A stretch of 64,000 nucleotides of DNA from Desulfosediminicola flagellatus (GTDB lineage: Bacteria; Desulfobacterota; Desulfobulbia; Desulfobulbales; Desulfocapsaceae). Both the position numbers and the translations under genes were made by a program. The notes under the pieces are model-generated. The model was given only the letters and a program-made list of their open reading frames with translations. It did not search any database and was not told the DNA's origin. The DNA is taken from NCBI RefSeq assembly GCF_005116655.2, contig NZ_CP050698.1:5474501-5538500 (forward strand), in the 5' to 3' direction. This document shows, piece after piece, positions 54,821 through 64,000 of the stretch (its first letter is position 1; the number at the start of each line of letters is the position of its first letter).

Positions 54821-55351
54821 ATGAGAACAGTAATCATTGGAAATTCAGGTAGCGGCAAAACATGGCTGTCACAGAAGTTGGCTACTCCGAATGCTCAAAT
54901 AATACACCTTGATGCCCTGTTTTGGATGCCGGGTGGTTTTGACAATAAGCGAGACAGGGAAGAAGTCAATCAACTCATTTTCCAAAGCAAAGAGCATCTT
55001 AACTGGGTTGCTGAAGGGGTATTCGGAGAATTGGCGGAACATTACTTTGATGTTGCCCAAACTCTAATTTGGCTGGACATGTCCTGGGATTTATGTTGCT
55101 CCCGGCTTGAACAACGTGGCTCTGAGAGCAAAAAACATCTCGGAAGAGAACAAACTGAAGAAGGCTTGCGAAAGTTACTTGATTGGGCATCTCATTATTA
55201 CGATCGAACAGACACAAGATCACGCAAAGGACATCAGTCTCTTTATAATCTGTTTCAAGAAGAGAAGATTCTGTTGAAATCTGAACTTGAAGTTGATGAA
55301 TATCTGAAAAGTTCCCAAACAAGGCGCTGCACAAGAACCGGTGAGCTTTAA
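54821..55351 (+). CDS. Adenylate-kinase-like P-loop protein (FlaR/topology-modulation type)
   Basis: 176 residues. Walker A GNSGSGKT near the N-terminus, then the family pattern LDALFWMPGG and WVAEGVFGELAEHYFDVAQTLIWLDM. Members are annotated as DNA topology modulation proteins but resemble small nucleotide kinases; their true substrate is unknown. Confidence 0.82.
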   Translation: MRTVIIGNSGSGKTWLSQKLATPNAQIIHLDALFWMPGGFDNKRDREEVNQLIFQSKEHLNWVAEGVFGELAEHYFDVAQTLIWLDMSWDLCCSRLEQRGSESKKHLGREQTEEGLRKLLDWASHYYDRTDTRSRKGHQSLYNLFQEEKILLKSELEVDEYLKSSQTRRCTRTGEL

Positions 55352-55473
55352 CGTTAATTGTTCAAAAATACCATCGAGAAATTATGATGATGAAAAAAGC
55401 AGAAGTAACCGACTGATCTGTATAAATAACAGATAACTAATCAACGTTTATTACAATAAAGGAGGAGAGCACT

Positions 55474-56175
55474 ATGACATTAACTAAAAAATTAGGCGCT
55501 GAATGTATTGGTACTTTCTGGCTTGTACTTGGAGGATGCGGCAGTGCTGTTCTTGCCGCGGCGTTTCCAGATGTTGGAATTGGTTTATTAGGGGTTTCCT
55601 TTGCTTTCGGACTTACTGTATTAACAATGGCATTCGCTATTGGTCATATTTCTGGTTGCCATCTTAATCCTGCCGTTTCATTTGGTCTTTGGTCGGGTGG
55701 AAGGTTCTCGACAACAGAACTTGGACCATATATTGCGGCACAAGTTACTGGTGGTATAGCAGGAGCAGCGGTTTTATATATTATCGCTTCTGGACAAGCA
55801 GGTTTTGATGTTGCCGCCGGATTTGCATCGAATGGTTATGCAGAGCACTCACCTGGTGGGTATAGCTTGACGGCAGCACTCGTAACTGAAATAGTAATGA
55901 CGTTTATGTTTTTAATAATCATTTTAGGTGCAACAGATAAACGAGCACCTAAGGGGTTTGCTCCTATAGCTATTGGTCTTGGTCTCACTCTCATTCACCT
56001 CATCAGTATTCCTGTTACAAACACCTCTGTCAATCCAGCAAGGAGTACGGGTGTCGCAATCTTTCAGGGAAGTTGGGCATTATCCCAGTTATGGCTTTTT
56101 TGGCTTGCTCCTATTGCAGGGGCTATTTTGGCAGGTGTTGTTTATCGATGGTTTGAAAATGAGGAAAAAGCATAA
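55474..56175 (+). CDS. aqpZ: Aquaporin Z
   Basis: 233 residues, six membrane helices, and the two pore motifs HLNPAVSFG and SVNPARSTG; the Arg after the second NPA and His in LIHLISIP fit a water-selective pore. A clear GGAGGAG ribosome site precedes the ATG. Standalone gene. Its DNA is more T-rich than neighbouring genes, which may mean recent transfer. Confidence 0.94.
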   Translation: MTLTKKLGAECIGTFWLVLGGCGSAVLAAAFPDVGIGLLGVSFAFGLTVLTMAFAIGHISGCHLNPAVSFGLWSGGRFSTTELGPYIAAQVTGGIAGAAVLYIIASGQAGFDVAAGFASNGYAEHSPGGYSLTAALVTEIVMTFMFLIIILGATDKRAPKGFAPIAIGLGLTLIHLISIPVTNTSVNPARSTGVAIFQGSWALSQLWLFWLAPIAGAILAGVVYRWFENEEKA

Positions 56176-56265
56176 CAAATCAGATGCGCATGGGGGAACA
56201 TCAGGAGTTGGACCTAGTTAACATTTCTGAATTAAAGAATATGTTATTTAAAATCAACCACTTCT

Positions 56266-56306
56266 GCTTAAGCTTAACACCTATTGAGAAGGCGTTAAGC
56301 TTAAGC
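56266..56306. repeat. Perfect 13-bp inverted repeat after aqpZ
   Basis: GCTTAAGCTTAAC (56266-56278) and its exact complement (56294-56306) around a 15-base loop, 90 bp after the aqpZ stop. No U run follows on either strand. It could be a transcript 3' end, or a site for a DNA-binding protein. Confidence 0.6.
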
Positions 56307-56686
56307 AAAATATATGAGTCAACCGGGGCTGAGCGGCTCGCAGCTAAGCATTGCCTAATTCTACAGCTCATGACACCCAGTCTGTTTTCCGATTTCCCAC
56401 AGATAAACGGATCAGAGTCTCATCGTGCACCCAACAAACCCAGTTGAATGGAATGGTTTGCACAAGCTTAACGCTTTCCCTTTTGAGTGGAAAAACCAGT
56501 GTGCTAACAAAAAAAAACACCTGATCAATCAGTACTTTCACGTTATCCTACCAATATCGTTCAAACTTATAAAAAATATATTTAAAAATAATTTCCGTTT
56601 TTTTTTGATTACCTGTTAATGATTTTACGAATAGATCATTATAACAAACAGAAAAGTGGTCGAAAAAGAACATATTGGTGAGGATC

Positions 56687-57085
56687 ATGAACACTGAGGC
56701 AGCACAAAAATATTTTGCAGATGATAGATTTGCTGCTTTGACAGGGGTTGAAATAGTCGAAGTAAGAATAGGGTATTGCAAGGCCCGTCTGATTATTGAA
56801 GACAAACATATGAATGCAGCAAATGTGGTCCAGGGTGGGGCGATCTTCACTCTCGCAGATCTTGCTTTTGCTGTTGCTTCTAACAGTCGTGGCCAGCTTG
56901 CCCTTGCAATTAATGTCAACATTTCATTTCTGAAAGCTGCCTCTACAGGAATCCTCTATGCTGTCGCGACTGAAGTCAAAGAACCTGGAAGGCTAGGAGC
57001 GTATGATGTGATGGTAACTGATGAAGAGGGTGATATCATCGCACGATTCAACGGCATGGTTTACAGGAAAAATAGCCAACTATAA
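56687..57085 (+). CDS. PaaI-family hot-dog thioesterase
   Basis: 132 residues with the hot-dog fold motif HMNAANVVQGGAIFTLADLAFAVASNS; the Asn/Gln-Gly-Gly and Asp pattern matches PaaI acyl-CoA thioesterases, which release CoA from stalled or toxic acyl-CoAs. Start at ATG 56687 with GTGAGG just upstream. Confidence 0.88.
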   Translation: MNTEAAQKYFADDRFAALTGVEIVEVRIGYCKARLIIEDKHMNAANVVQGGAIFTLADLAFAVASNSRGQLALAINVNISFLKAASTGILYAVATEVKEPGRLGAYDVMVTDEEGDIIARFNGMVYRKNSQL

Positions 57086-57531
57086 CTTCAGGAGCGGGGC
57101 CAAGCTAATGCACTACAATCGGACAGTCAATTATTTCAAAACAGGCGTTTCAAAGGCTTAATCCAACCTTTTTATAATATCAAAAAGAGCATTGTAAAAA
57201 GATTAATTTAACCTTGTCACGCATCTCGTTTTTTTTCGAACTCAAAACCACAACATATTTCCTTTATTATCAAAGCAGCCTATGACGTTTTACTCTGTTG
57301 CCATAAGACAACAGGATAACGAAATGGATTGCAGAAAAATTCATCCACCATTATTTACATCAGAAGCCAACCTTACTCGTGTGCGAGTAGACTGATATTT
57401 CAAGCCAGGTTATCTCACTCAATCTACGTACCGAACAACGCATTTCACCCCTCCTGTTTTATAAGCATGAGAGTCTTTATGAACTGCTGAACTGTTTATC
57501 TTATTCCTTGTTTTTTTTATAAATACCAAAC
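57086..57531. other. Intergenic region upstream of the glycosyltransferase/hydrolase/radical-SAM operon
   Basis: 446 bp, AT-rich, presumably holding the operon promoter. A small dyad CTGTTG...CAACAG lies near 57294-57312. Nothing else was recognised. Confidence 0.4.
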
Positions 57532-58908
57532 ATGTCTCGCCTGCTCATATTTCCGTCTGGAAACACCTTCACACACATACTTGAGTGTCAAGCAATAGGT
57601 CAAAAACTCGACCTATTAGGCCATGATGTTTTCTACGGAATATCAAAACACTATGCTAGCTGGGCAGAAAACAAAAACCTCAGATACTCGTGTATTTCAG
57701 AGCTATGGGAAAAGGGGCCGACAGACCACCCGAATGTCTCATGGTTTATCGATCATGACCATGTGGCCACATGTGTTCAGGATGAAATAGATCTCATTGA
57801 CGATGTACAACCGGATTATGTGCTGGCAAATTTTAAATACACATCAGGAATCAGTGCGCGTGCCGCCCAAACTCCTCTGATCTCCATGAACATCCTTTCC
57901 ATGCTTCCGGAAACACAATCTAATTTTGGATATTTACCAGAAGCCAATTCAGCGGAAAGCATACAGCAACAAAAACAGCTGAATTTTTTTGATACTTTTG
58001 CATGCGCTGCACTACAGAAAGTAGCTAAAAGCGTCGGCCTAAAGCCGCTTGGCAAAATGTCTGATTATCTTGACGGTGACTGGGTTCTTGTCCCTGATTC
58101 ACCTTTTTTCCAGGGAAGAGCAATTTCCTCCCTTCCAGAACACTATCAGCCGGTCAACTTCCTGCAACTCAAGAAAACACCTCCGTGGTTACAGACACTC
58201 CAGAAATGGTCCCCCAAAACATATCCAAGAGATTGTTCTCCCCCTTCCGTTGATGCCACTTTACGACAAACAGTTCAGCAGAAAATCCCAAATGAAAAAT
58301 CTGTATTGCTGGCACTAGGGAGCATCTGCCGTTCTCAGGAGATTCTTGTCCACTTGATCTCAGCACTTGAAAGCGGACCATGGAAACTCTATGTCAGCAT
58401 TTCCGGAACGAACAACCTGTTTCTTGAGCGGTTGAAGAGAGATTTTCCGGATGTGGTATTTGCAAGTTTTTTCAATATCGGCCAGCTGGTCGAAAACGGT
58501 CTGGACCTCTATGTCTGCCACGGAGGACTGGGCAGTATTTATGATGGACTGCAATACGCGATCCCTACTTTGATCATTCCTCAACAACCGGAGCAGGACC
58601 ATAACGGTATGCTCGCTGAACACCTTGGAGTAGGGTTTCGCCTCTGGCCAAGCTATCCTTTCAGTGGCAATATTGACAGCTATAAGCAGAAACTTTTTGA
58701 TACCCCGGCCTCAATCCTACGGGAAACGGTCAAACGCATATTAGATGACCAATCAACTGATAGTCGTCTTAGTATTGCCAAAAGCGCGTTTTTGAATGAA
58801 GTGCTTTCCTTCCCCGATCCGGTACAGGTATTACAACGAATCATTACTGGCGACACGATAACAATGCCTTCAAATTCGGGAATTTCAGCAATGGAAAAAG
58901 CTATATGA
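57532..58908 (+). CDS. GT1/UGT-like glycosyltransferase
   Basis: 458 residues, two Rossmann halves. The C-terminal donor site carries VLLALGSICRSQEIL and the UGT-type motif YVCHGGLGSIYDGLQYAIPTLIIPQQPEQDHNG, as in enzymes that glycosylate natural products or lipids. The N-terminal acceptor half is divergent. No clear ribosome site. Its stop overlaps the next ATG (ATGA), starting a three-gene operon. Confidence 0.83.
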   Translation: MSRLLIFPSGNTFTHILECQAIGQKLDLLGHDVFYGISKHYASWAENKNLRYSCISELWEKGPTDHPNVSWFIDHDHVATCVQDEIDLIDDVQPDYVLANFKYTSGISARAAQTPLISMNILSMLPETQSNFGYLPEANSAESIQQQKQLNFFDTFACAALQKVAKSVGLKPLGKMSDYLDGDWVLVPDSPFFQGRAISSLPEHYQPVNFLQLKKTPPWLQTLQKWSPKTYPRDCSPPSVDATLRQTVQQKIPNEKSVLLALGSICRSQEILVHLISALESGPWKLYVSISGTNNLFLERLKRDFPDVVFASFFNIGQLVENGLDLYVCHGGLGSIYDGLQYAIPTLIIPQQPEQDHNGMLAEHLGVGFRLWPSYPFSGNIDSYKQKLFDTPASILRETVKRILDDQSTDSRLSIAKSAFLNEVLSFPDPVQVLQRIITGDTITMPSNSGISAMEKAI

Positions 58909-59570
58909 ATATACTTTTCTTCCATGGTTTTGATTCGCATCCAGACTCTTTACAGAGATCAATCGATTGTCTGACAAAAGCAGGCCATCAGGTTACCGCA
59001 CCTTTTATGACCAGCTTTTCGTTGAACAATGGAAAGCACAGCGCGCCACAGCAATGGTTCGAAGATGCACAATCACTATTGAATACCTTTGTCACCACAA
59101 CACGCGGAGATATAGCTATCGCCGGCCATTCCCTTGGAGGAGCTATCTGCGCGCATCTATTAGGTCAAATCAATCCTGAAACTGACCGTAATGATCTAAC
59201 TCGTCGTATCTCAAAGTGTGCCTTTCTTGCATCTCCTGCCGGTGTTGACGACCGCTTCCTCGCATACTGGCGGGAAACATCCTCTGAACAAATCGACTGG
59301 CCATTCAGCCTGCAGGTACAGATGTTTTCATTTTTGCAGCGTTGTGATGCCAAATACATGAATGTTTCAATTCCATCCCTTGTGCTCCAGGGTGACAGTG
59401 ATGTGCATATCCCTCCGTCATCGGGTATAGCTCTAGCAGAAAAACTTGGAATACATTGTCATTCTATACACACTCACTCTGAAGCTGATCATTTTTTCCC
59501 CAACAACTCCTCATCAGGTGCCAGGTATCTGCAGGAAAAACTTGTAGCATTCTTTGCCAATAACGGATGA
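58905..59570 (+). CDS. Alpha/beta hydrolase
   Basis: 221 residues. Nucleophile elbow GHSLGG with Ser near 70, candidate acid Asp in LQGDSDVHIPP and His in SEADHFFPNN complete the triad. A small serine esterase/thioesterase-like enzyme. Overlaps the glycosyltransferase by 4 bases and ends 3 bases before the radical SAM gene, so the three act together. Confidence 0.85.
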   Translation: MNILFFHGFDSHPDSLQRSIDCLTKAGHQVTAPFMTSFSLNNGKHSAPQQWFEDAQSLLNTFVTTTRGDIAIAGHSLGGAICAHLLGQINPETDRNDLTRRISKCAFLASPAGVDDRFLAYWRETSSEQIDWPFSLQVQMFSFLQRCDAKYMNVSIPSLVLQGDSDVHIPPSSGIALAEKLGIHCHSIHTHSEADHFFPNNSSSGARYLQEKLVAFFANNG

Positions 59571-59573
59571 TTT

Positions 59574-60713
59574 ATGGTTATGACCGAAGCTGAAATAGTA
59601 GAAAAATACAGACAACTCTATCCCGCCATTCCTGCAACATTTCTGGACAAATTTACAAAGAGTGCAGCGGTCCGTGCAACCATTTCAAGAAAACTATGCC
59701 TTCCCGCTCCGATATTTACAGACGCTGAGATCATCCGCCCTGTCCCACCATTTTTTCTTGACCTTGAAATTACAACCTCATGTCAGTTGAGCTGCCGCTA
59801 TTGTGCAAGAACCTTTATGAAGGTTTCCCCAAAGCACATGTCCTTTCAGCTATTCAGGGAGATTCTTGCTGCCAACCCGAATGTTGCTGCCATAAATCTG
59901 GTAGGCCTTGGCGAACCTCTGCTTCATCCGGAACTTGAAAGGATTCTCAACGAACTCAAAAAGCGGAAGATACGTACATCACTCGTCACAAACGCCATGG
60001 CGCTTAACGCGACAAAAGCCAGGATGCTTATTGAATGTGGGCTGAGTTCGATCACCTTCAGTCTCGATAGCACAGACCATGAACGTTTTGAATGGTATAG
60101 AGAAGGAGCAGATCTTACTATTATCCTGGATAATATCAGAGAATTTATGGCGCTGAGAAAATCCGAAGGCTCCACAATGACAGCGAGTATATTCTCGGTC
60201 CTGCAGGCAGACACGCTTCCCGGCCTGGGTGCACTCGCAAAATTCGCACGCTCAGTAAACATCCCGGCCATTGTAATTTCAGACCTGAATTTCATGGAAA
60301 ACAGCAGCAAATCAATCCGTTCAGATATAAACAGAGAAACTGTGCTAACAAAAATACTCGAGCAGATGCGGGAAGTGGCAAAACAGGGAATAGTCCTGCT
60401 GGGGCCAAACATACTCGACAGTGTTAACATGGCTGAAGACTGGCCCACCTCGATACTAAAGAAACCCGAACAGATAATAAAAAAAATACACTCAAAACAT
60501 CGGTATTGCCTCGCCCCTTTGCGCACGTTGGTTGTGCGCGTCGACGGTGATACCAATTACTGCAACTGTACTCCTGAAACCTCGGCAGGCAACATAACTT
60601 CAAGGCCTGTTGAGGAAATATGGTGGGACGAAGGTTTGCAGAATTTCAGGAACAATCTTTTCTTCGGCCCTGTTCCCGACTGCTGCCAAATTTGTCCGAG
60701 ATTGTCCGATTGA
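59574..60713 (+). CDS. Radical SAM/SPASM-type enzyme
   Basis: 379 residues. Radical SAM motif CQLSCRYC near residue 65, SAM-site GLGEPLLHP, then a C-terminal Cys set (YCLAPLRT, YCNC, CCQICPRL) typical of a SPASM/twitch auxiliary Fe-S domain. Such enzymes modify peptides or sugars. No precursor peptide is obvious in the operon. Start at 59574, or at the in-frame ATG two codons on. Confidence 0.88.
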   Translation: MVMTEAEIVEKYRQLYPAIPATFLDKFTKSAAVRATISRKLCLPAPIFTDAEIIRPVPPFFLDLEITTSCQLSCRYCARTFMKVSPKHMSFQLFREILAANPNVAAINLVGLGEPLLHPELERILNELKKRKIRTSLVTNAMALNATKARMLIECGLSSITFSLDSTDHERFEWYREGADLTIILDNIREFMALRKSEGSTMTASIFSVLQADTLPGLGALAKFARSVNIPAIVISDLNFMENSSKSIRSDINRETVLTKILEQMREVAKQGIVLLGPNILDSVNMAEDWPTSILKKPEQIIKKIHSKHRYCLAPLRTLVVRVDGDTNYCNCTPETSAGNITSRPVEEIWWDEGLQNFRNNLFFGPVPDCCQICPRLSD

Positions 60714-60833
60714 ACTTTTCTTCTTTCAATTAAGACATGGTTATACCCTTACACACAGCCATAAACCACATATCCGAGTCTTCGCTTACTGGCGAGCATT
60801 ACTTCCTGGAAATTGTGACGAGTTTGAGAAAGA

Positions 60834-63362
60834 CTATTCTCGTAGAGCCTCCCAAGCTGTGCCCTCACTTTTTTCCTTCATAGCACGTTGATAAAGTTTC
60901 ACGTTGTTGCGTCCTGCTTCTTTAGCGTGGTACATCGCGACATCGGCATTCTTCATCAGCAATATCTCATCCTGGCCGTGTTTGGGAGAGATAGCAATCC
61001 CAATGCTTGACGAAATATTCACACTATGTTCACCCAGCAGAAAAGGCTGGTTGAGAACATGAAGGATTTTTTCCGCGACCAGCATAGCATCGTTATCAGC
61101 TGTGATAACTGGTAGCAAAACAACAAACTCGTCACCGCCTATACGCGCAACAGTGTCGGATTTACGCAGGCAATTCTGCATGCGTCCAGCGACCTCTTTC
61201 AGCAGCAAGTCACCTATATGATGTCCGTAATCATCATTGACGGGCTTAAATTTGTCCAGATCGATAAACATCAGAGACAGCTGTGTCTGTTCCCGTTCAG
61301 CTATCGCAAGCCCCTGTCGCAGACGGTCACTAAACAATATCCGGTTGGGCAGCCCGGTGAGTGCATCGTAATGCGCCAGACGCTGCACAAGTTGCTCGTT
61401 TTGCTTGCGTTCGGTAATGTCCGTATGTGTTCCTATCAAACGTACGGGTTTGCCGTCCGCATCACGACTGACCACCATGCCCCGGTCAAGTATCCACTTC
61501 CAGCTACCATCCTTGCATATAACCCGGTGCTCACTGACGTAGGCATCTGTTTCCCCGGTAAGATATGATTGTAATTCCATCAACGTTTCATCCTTGTCGT
61601 CAGGATGTATACGCTTATCCCATTCATCGAGGCTGTTACCTATTTCACCTTCTGTAAAACCAAGTATCTCTTTCCAGCGTTTAGAGAAGAACACTGTGTT
61701 GTTTGTAACATCCCAATCCCAGACCCCGCTCCCGGCTCCTTCCAGTGCAAATTTCCAGCGATATTCACTTTCCTTAAGCTCGCTGGTTCTGGCCTCTACC
61801 TTTCTTTCTACACGGGCGGTATAGCCCGTGGTTATCAACAGCAATGACCCCAAAAGACCCGTGCTCAAAATGCTAATAGCCAGAACCCACCACCTTTGCC
61901 ACCCGCGGTGTTGCTTGAAGTAAGCAGGAGTCGGTGAGCATTCCAGCCGATAACGTCGAGAACCGAAATTGAAAGAATGTTTATAAAAGACCTCCGAAAA
62001 TCCCGGTTCAAAATTGTCGTAAAGTGGCATCTGGGCATCCAGATCAATCAGCCTGGTAAAGAGCATGGGCTTAAGTTCCGGAAGCAACTTTTCCATAAAA
62101 TCAACCATGTGCAGGACTGTACTGACAATCCCGGAATCCGGATCTTGTTGAGTTATCGCCATTAGCAATAAAATACCTACCTGATCCTGACGATCCTGGA
62201 CGAGTTTCAGCGGTGATGATGCGACGAAATCTCCAGATTGTATAGCCTTGTCGATTGCCTCCCGCCGTTGCGAACTTGATGCGAGGTCAAACCCGACTGC
62301 AGGCTCGTTTCCAGCCATCGGCTCTATGTAGGTCACCGGACGATAGGAGTCTCGCGCAGAAGCGCGTTGCATTTGGCCTTTTTCACTTCGCTCGCGTATT
62401 TCAAAACCCGGCAAATCATCGTGTTGTGCCAACTCGAACATTACACGTTTTTCCGCACGGACTTTAGGCACCCAGCTCAAAGCTTGAATCATCGGAAATC
62501 GTGTCAGCATTTTTTGTACAAACTGCCGAAACTTAACCCGGGAAACCTCACCATCTTCATCAGACGGGATAAATAAAGCCGCCAATTGCTCAGACAAGGA
62601 TTCTTGTTCTTTCAGCTTAGACTCTAACTGTATTGCTGTTTGCTGAGAGTATTGTCGAAAATCTGCAAGTGACTCAGAGTATTCCCATTGATTGACCTTG
62701 AGATACATGACCACAAAAAATAAAAATACCGCCAGCATAGGAACTGCTACAGTACTAATACGATCTCGCCACAAGGCACGTGGACTGCCGGCAACAGCCA
62801 TAATTAATGGCAGCATCACGAGTACGCCAAGCGTGTCACCACCCCACCAGGCAACCCAATTGGTCACAAAACTCTCAGTCTCAAAGATGCCTAGACCCAT
62901 CAATCCGCCACTAGAGATGCTCGCGCTTATCAGGCAGATGAGTGGTGACAGCAGCAGGAAGCGTAAGACCTCGACACCATTATCGAGAGGGGTTGGGTAG
63001 CCGATTGCCTTTCGCAGTAACCAGCCTCCAGCAGCGGCCTGCAAGAGCGAAGCAAACGCAATAATGCCAGCCACTGCAAAAGCTGTGGCGTTGATTTGCT
63101 GGTTAGACGAATAAGCTATCCATACGTTAAGGAAAATTGACCCAAGGAAAATCCAGGGTAAGGTTTTCCTACCGCCTATTAATACTGCCGCAACTGCAAT
63201 TCCGGCAGGGGGGAACATCGGGGAGGCATATCCAGGTGGCAATGCCAGCATCATACCAAGCTTGCCGCTGATTACATACATTACGGCAAGCAGCACACCG
63301 GCCTTCAGGCCATGGTCATACGGTGACTGCGATTCTCGATTTAACGCTTTGGTAACAGACAT
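60834..63362 (-). CDS. MASE1-CHASE-PAS diguanylate cyclase
   Basis: 842 residues. Eight or so N-terminal membrane helices of the MASE1 type (1-210), a periplasmic CHASE sensor (about 250-430; FRQFVQKMLTRFPMIQALSWVPKV), another membrane helix near 510, PAS (about 535-650), and GGDEF (about 665-830) with an intact RIGGDEFVVLL active site and an RKSD inhibitory I-site five residues before it. No EAL domain. It should make c-di-GMP in response to an outside ligand, restrained by product binding. Confidence 0.93.
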   Translation of the reverse strand: MSVTKALNRESQSPYDHGLKAGVLLAVMYVISGKLGMMLALPPGYASPMFPPAGIAVAAVLIGGRKTLPWIFLGSIFLNVWIAYSSNQQINATAFAVAGIIAFASLLQAAAGGWLLRKAIGYPTPLDNGVEVLRFLLLSPLICLISASISSGGLMGLGIFETESFVTNWVAWWGGDTLGVLVMLPLIMAVAGSPRALWRDRISTVAVPMLAVFLFFVVMYLKVNQWEYSESLADFRQYSQQTAIQLESKLKEQESLSEQLAALFIPSDEDGEVSRVKFRQFVQKMLTRFPMIQALSWVPKVRAEKRVMFELAQHDDLPGFEIRERSEKGQMQRASARDSYRPVTYIEPMAGNEPAVGFDLASSSQRREAIDKAIQSGDFVASSPLKLVQDRQDQVGILLLMAITQQDPDSGIVSTVLHMVDFMEKLLPELKPMLFTRLIDLDAQMPLYDNFEPGFSEVFYKHSFNFGSRRYRLECSPTPAYFKQHRGWQRWWVLAISILSTGLLGSLLLITTGYTARVERKVEARTSELKESEYRWKFALEGAGSGVWDWDVTNNTVFFSKRWKEILGFTEGEIGNSLDEWDKRIHPDDKDETLMELQSYLTGETDAYVSEHRVICKDGSWKWILDRGMVVSRDADGKPVRLIGTHTDITERKQNEQLVQRLAHYDALTGLPNRILFSDRLRQGLAIAEREQTQLSLMFIDLDKFKPVNDDYGHHIGDLLLKEVAGRMQNCLRKSDTVARIGGDEFVVLLPVITADNDAMLVAEKILHVLNQPFLLGEHSVNISSSIGIAISPKHGQDEILLMKNADVAMYHAKEAGRNNVKLYQRAMKEKSEGTAWEALRE

Positions 63363-64000
63363 TTAATTTGGCCTGTGGTTGTTTCTCGGATGGACACTAG
63401 TGCAACAAACACACATGTATGGAAAAAACATCAAACATATGTTTCCGCGTGTTATTGTCAACTTTTCTCGATTTGAGAAGAAATGTCTCTTCTCGGACAG
63501 CCTCCCAGAAGAGTCGTCATTGGACTGGTTCTACGGACAACTCTCAGCTCAAAGGAGCTACGAGGTCATCAACACAACAGATAACAACATAAAAACAATA
63601 CCTTCCTTTCTATAATTAGCACAAAGTAGATCTTCATGTAAAATTTGACATGAAGATGGCATGAAACTTTTATGGAGTATCAGGATCAGGTGCCGTACCA
63701 CGCCAACACAGGATTATCTACCATTTACTCGCTAAAAAGAATTGTAAGGCAAGGGTGCTGCCGGACATCATTATGACGAGGAGGTTTTGAATGTGGGCTT
63801 CATGTGAGCCTTCATTAAGATTATTTTAGATTTTCATCTCCATGAAATTCAGTATGGCAGCCTTTTGTTGCCTGACTTTGTCGGAATTTTGAAGAAGTGT
63901 GAAGCTGCCTGGGAGAGGGTGGGTAAGATTTTTCGTATCACAAAGGCTGCAAACAGGGCATAATCTGCTTACCTTTTGTGAGCATTGCGTAAATGCTCGG
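63363..64000. other. Terminal intergenic region
   Basis: About 640 bp with no firm gene. Contains the 13-base match to the 39.6-kb palindrome (63493-63505) and the possible gene relic listed next. Confidence 0.4.
63808..63963 (+). pseudogene. Possible 3' relic of a coding sequence
   Basis: A 51-codon open stretch with no start codon at its head, ending in TAA, reads like real protein (HLHEIQYGSLLLPDFVGILK, then a basic helix and NRA). An upstream out-of-frame stretch (63673-63770) is also protein-like. Together they suggest a decayed gene, perhaps a transposase, but I cannot name the family. Confidence 0.3.

Noticed and set aside
56272..56300. GCTTAAC...GTTAAGC resembling integron attC core sites
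   Set aside because: The symmetry extends outward instead of inward, the spacing is only 15 bases, and no integrase is present.
56184..56447. 87-codon open frame after aqpZ
   Set aside because: It runs through the 13-bp perfect hairpin, has no ribosome site and no protein-like pattern.
1..64000. CRISPR arrays, tRNA or rRNA genes
   Set aside because: No regularly spaced short repeats and no tRNA- or rRNA-like sequence were recognised on reading; a dedicated scan was not possible.

Overview
The window looks like chromosome of a Gram-negative anaerobe. It has outer-membrane lipoproteins, OmpA-type proteins and a TolC-type channel, together with nifE-nifN-nifB, a Lut-type lactate oxidation operon, long-form phosphate acetyltransferase and many PAS and two-component sensors. 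A lactate-using, nitrogen-fixing member of the Desulfobacterota (Desulfobulbales-like) fits best. That placement is inferred from gene content; there is no rRNA or tRNA here to test it.

The centre of interest is 20.7-27.7 kb: a complete diversity-generating retroelement (DGR) read on the minus strand. In transcription order it holds a KAP-family P-loop NTPase ending in a formylglycine-generating-enzyme-like (FGE-sulfatase, C-type-lectin-fold) domain; an Avd accessory protein; a 119-bp template repeat (TR); a DGR-type reverse transcriptase (IGNLTSQ and YVDD motifs); and a NACHT NTPase that also ends in an FGE-sulfatase domain. Both NTPase genes carry a 119-bp variable repeat (VR) at their 3' end. 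I compared the three repeats base by base. VR1 differs from TR at 15 positions and VR2 at 16, there are no indels, and all 31 differences fall where the TR coding strand has adenine. One template therefore appears to diversify the ligand-binding tips of two unrelated sensor NTPases. The two VRs also share about 80 bp of downstream sequence that TR lacks and that stops at the avd start codon.

Layout. 0-2 kb: an ECF-type Ni/Co uptake operon (NikK-like end, CbiQ, CbiO with a His-rich tail). 2-3.9 kb: ExeA-like ATPase fused to OmpA. 4.2-8.4 kb: nifENB behind a consensus sigma-54 promoter and a NifA site. 8.8-18.1 kb: OmpA/TSP3 protein, PocR-type histidine kinase, CoA-transferase-GNAT fusion, pta, ferritin-like protein, apt. 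18.2-20.6 kb: an OsmC gene, with a relic of its 3' end on the far side of a PAS protein. 28-29.3 kb: a frameshifted MglA-like GTPase and its neighbour. 29.5-34.7 kb: a GT2-GT83 fusion, a two-component system and a GtrA flippase in one operon. 35-39.3 kb: lipoproteins and a TolC/HlyD/DUF3302 export set. 40-44.7 kb: a hypothetical protein, a YqaA-like protein and two glycosyltransferases. 44.9-49 kb: a hybrid kinase and its sigma-54 response regulator. 49.6-52.8 kb: lutC, a LutB-LutA fusion and a small Cys protein. 53-57 kb: small accessory genes including aqpZ. 57.5-60.7 kb: a compact glycosyltransferase/hydrolase/radical-SAM operon. 60.8-63.4 kb: a diguanylate cyclase. The last 600 bp hold only a possible gene relic.

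Start codons were chosen from Shine-Dalgarno (SD) spacing where visible. All family assignments were made by eye; no database search was run.
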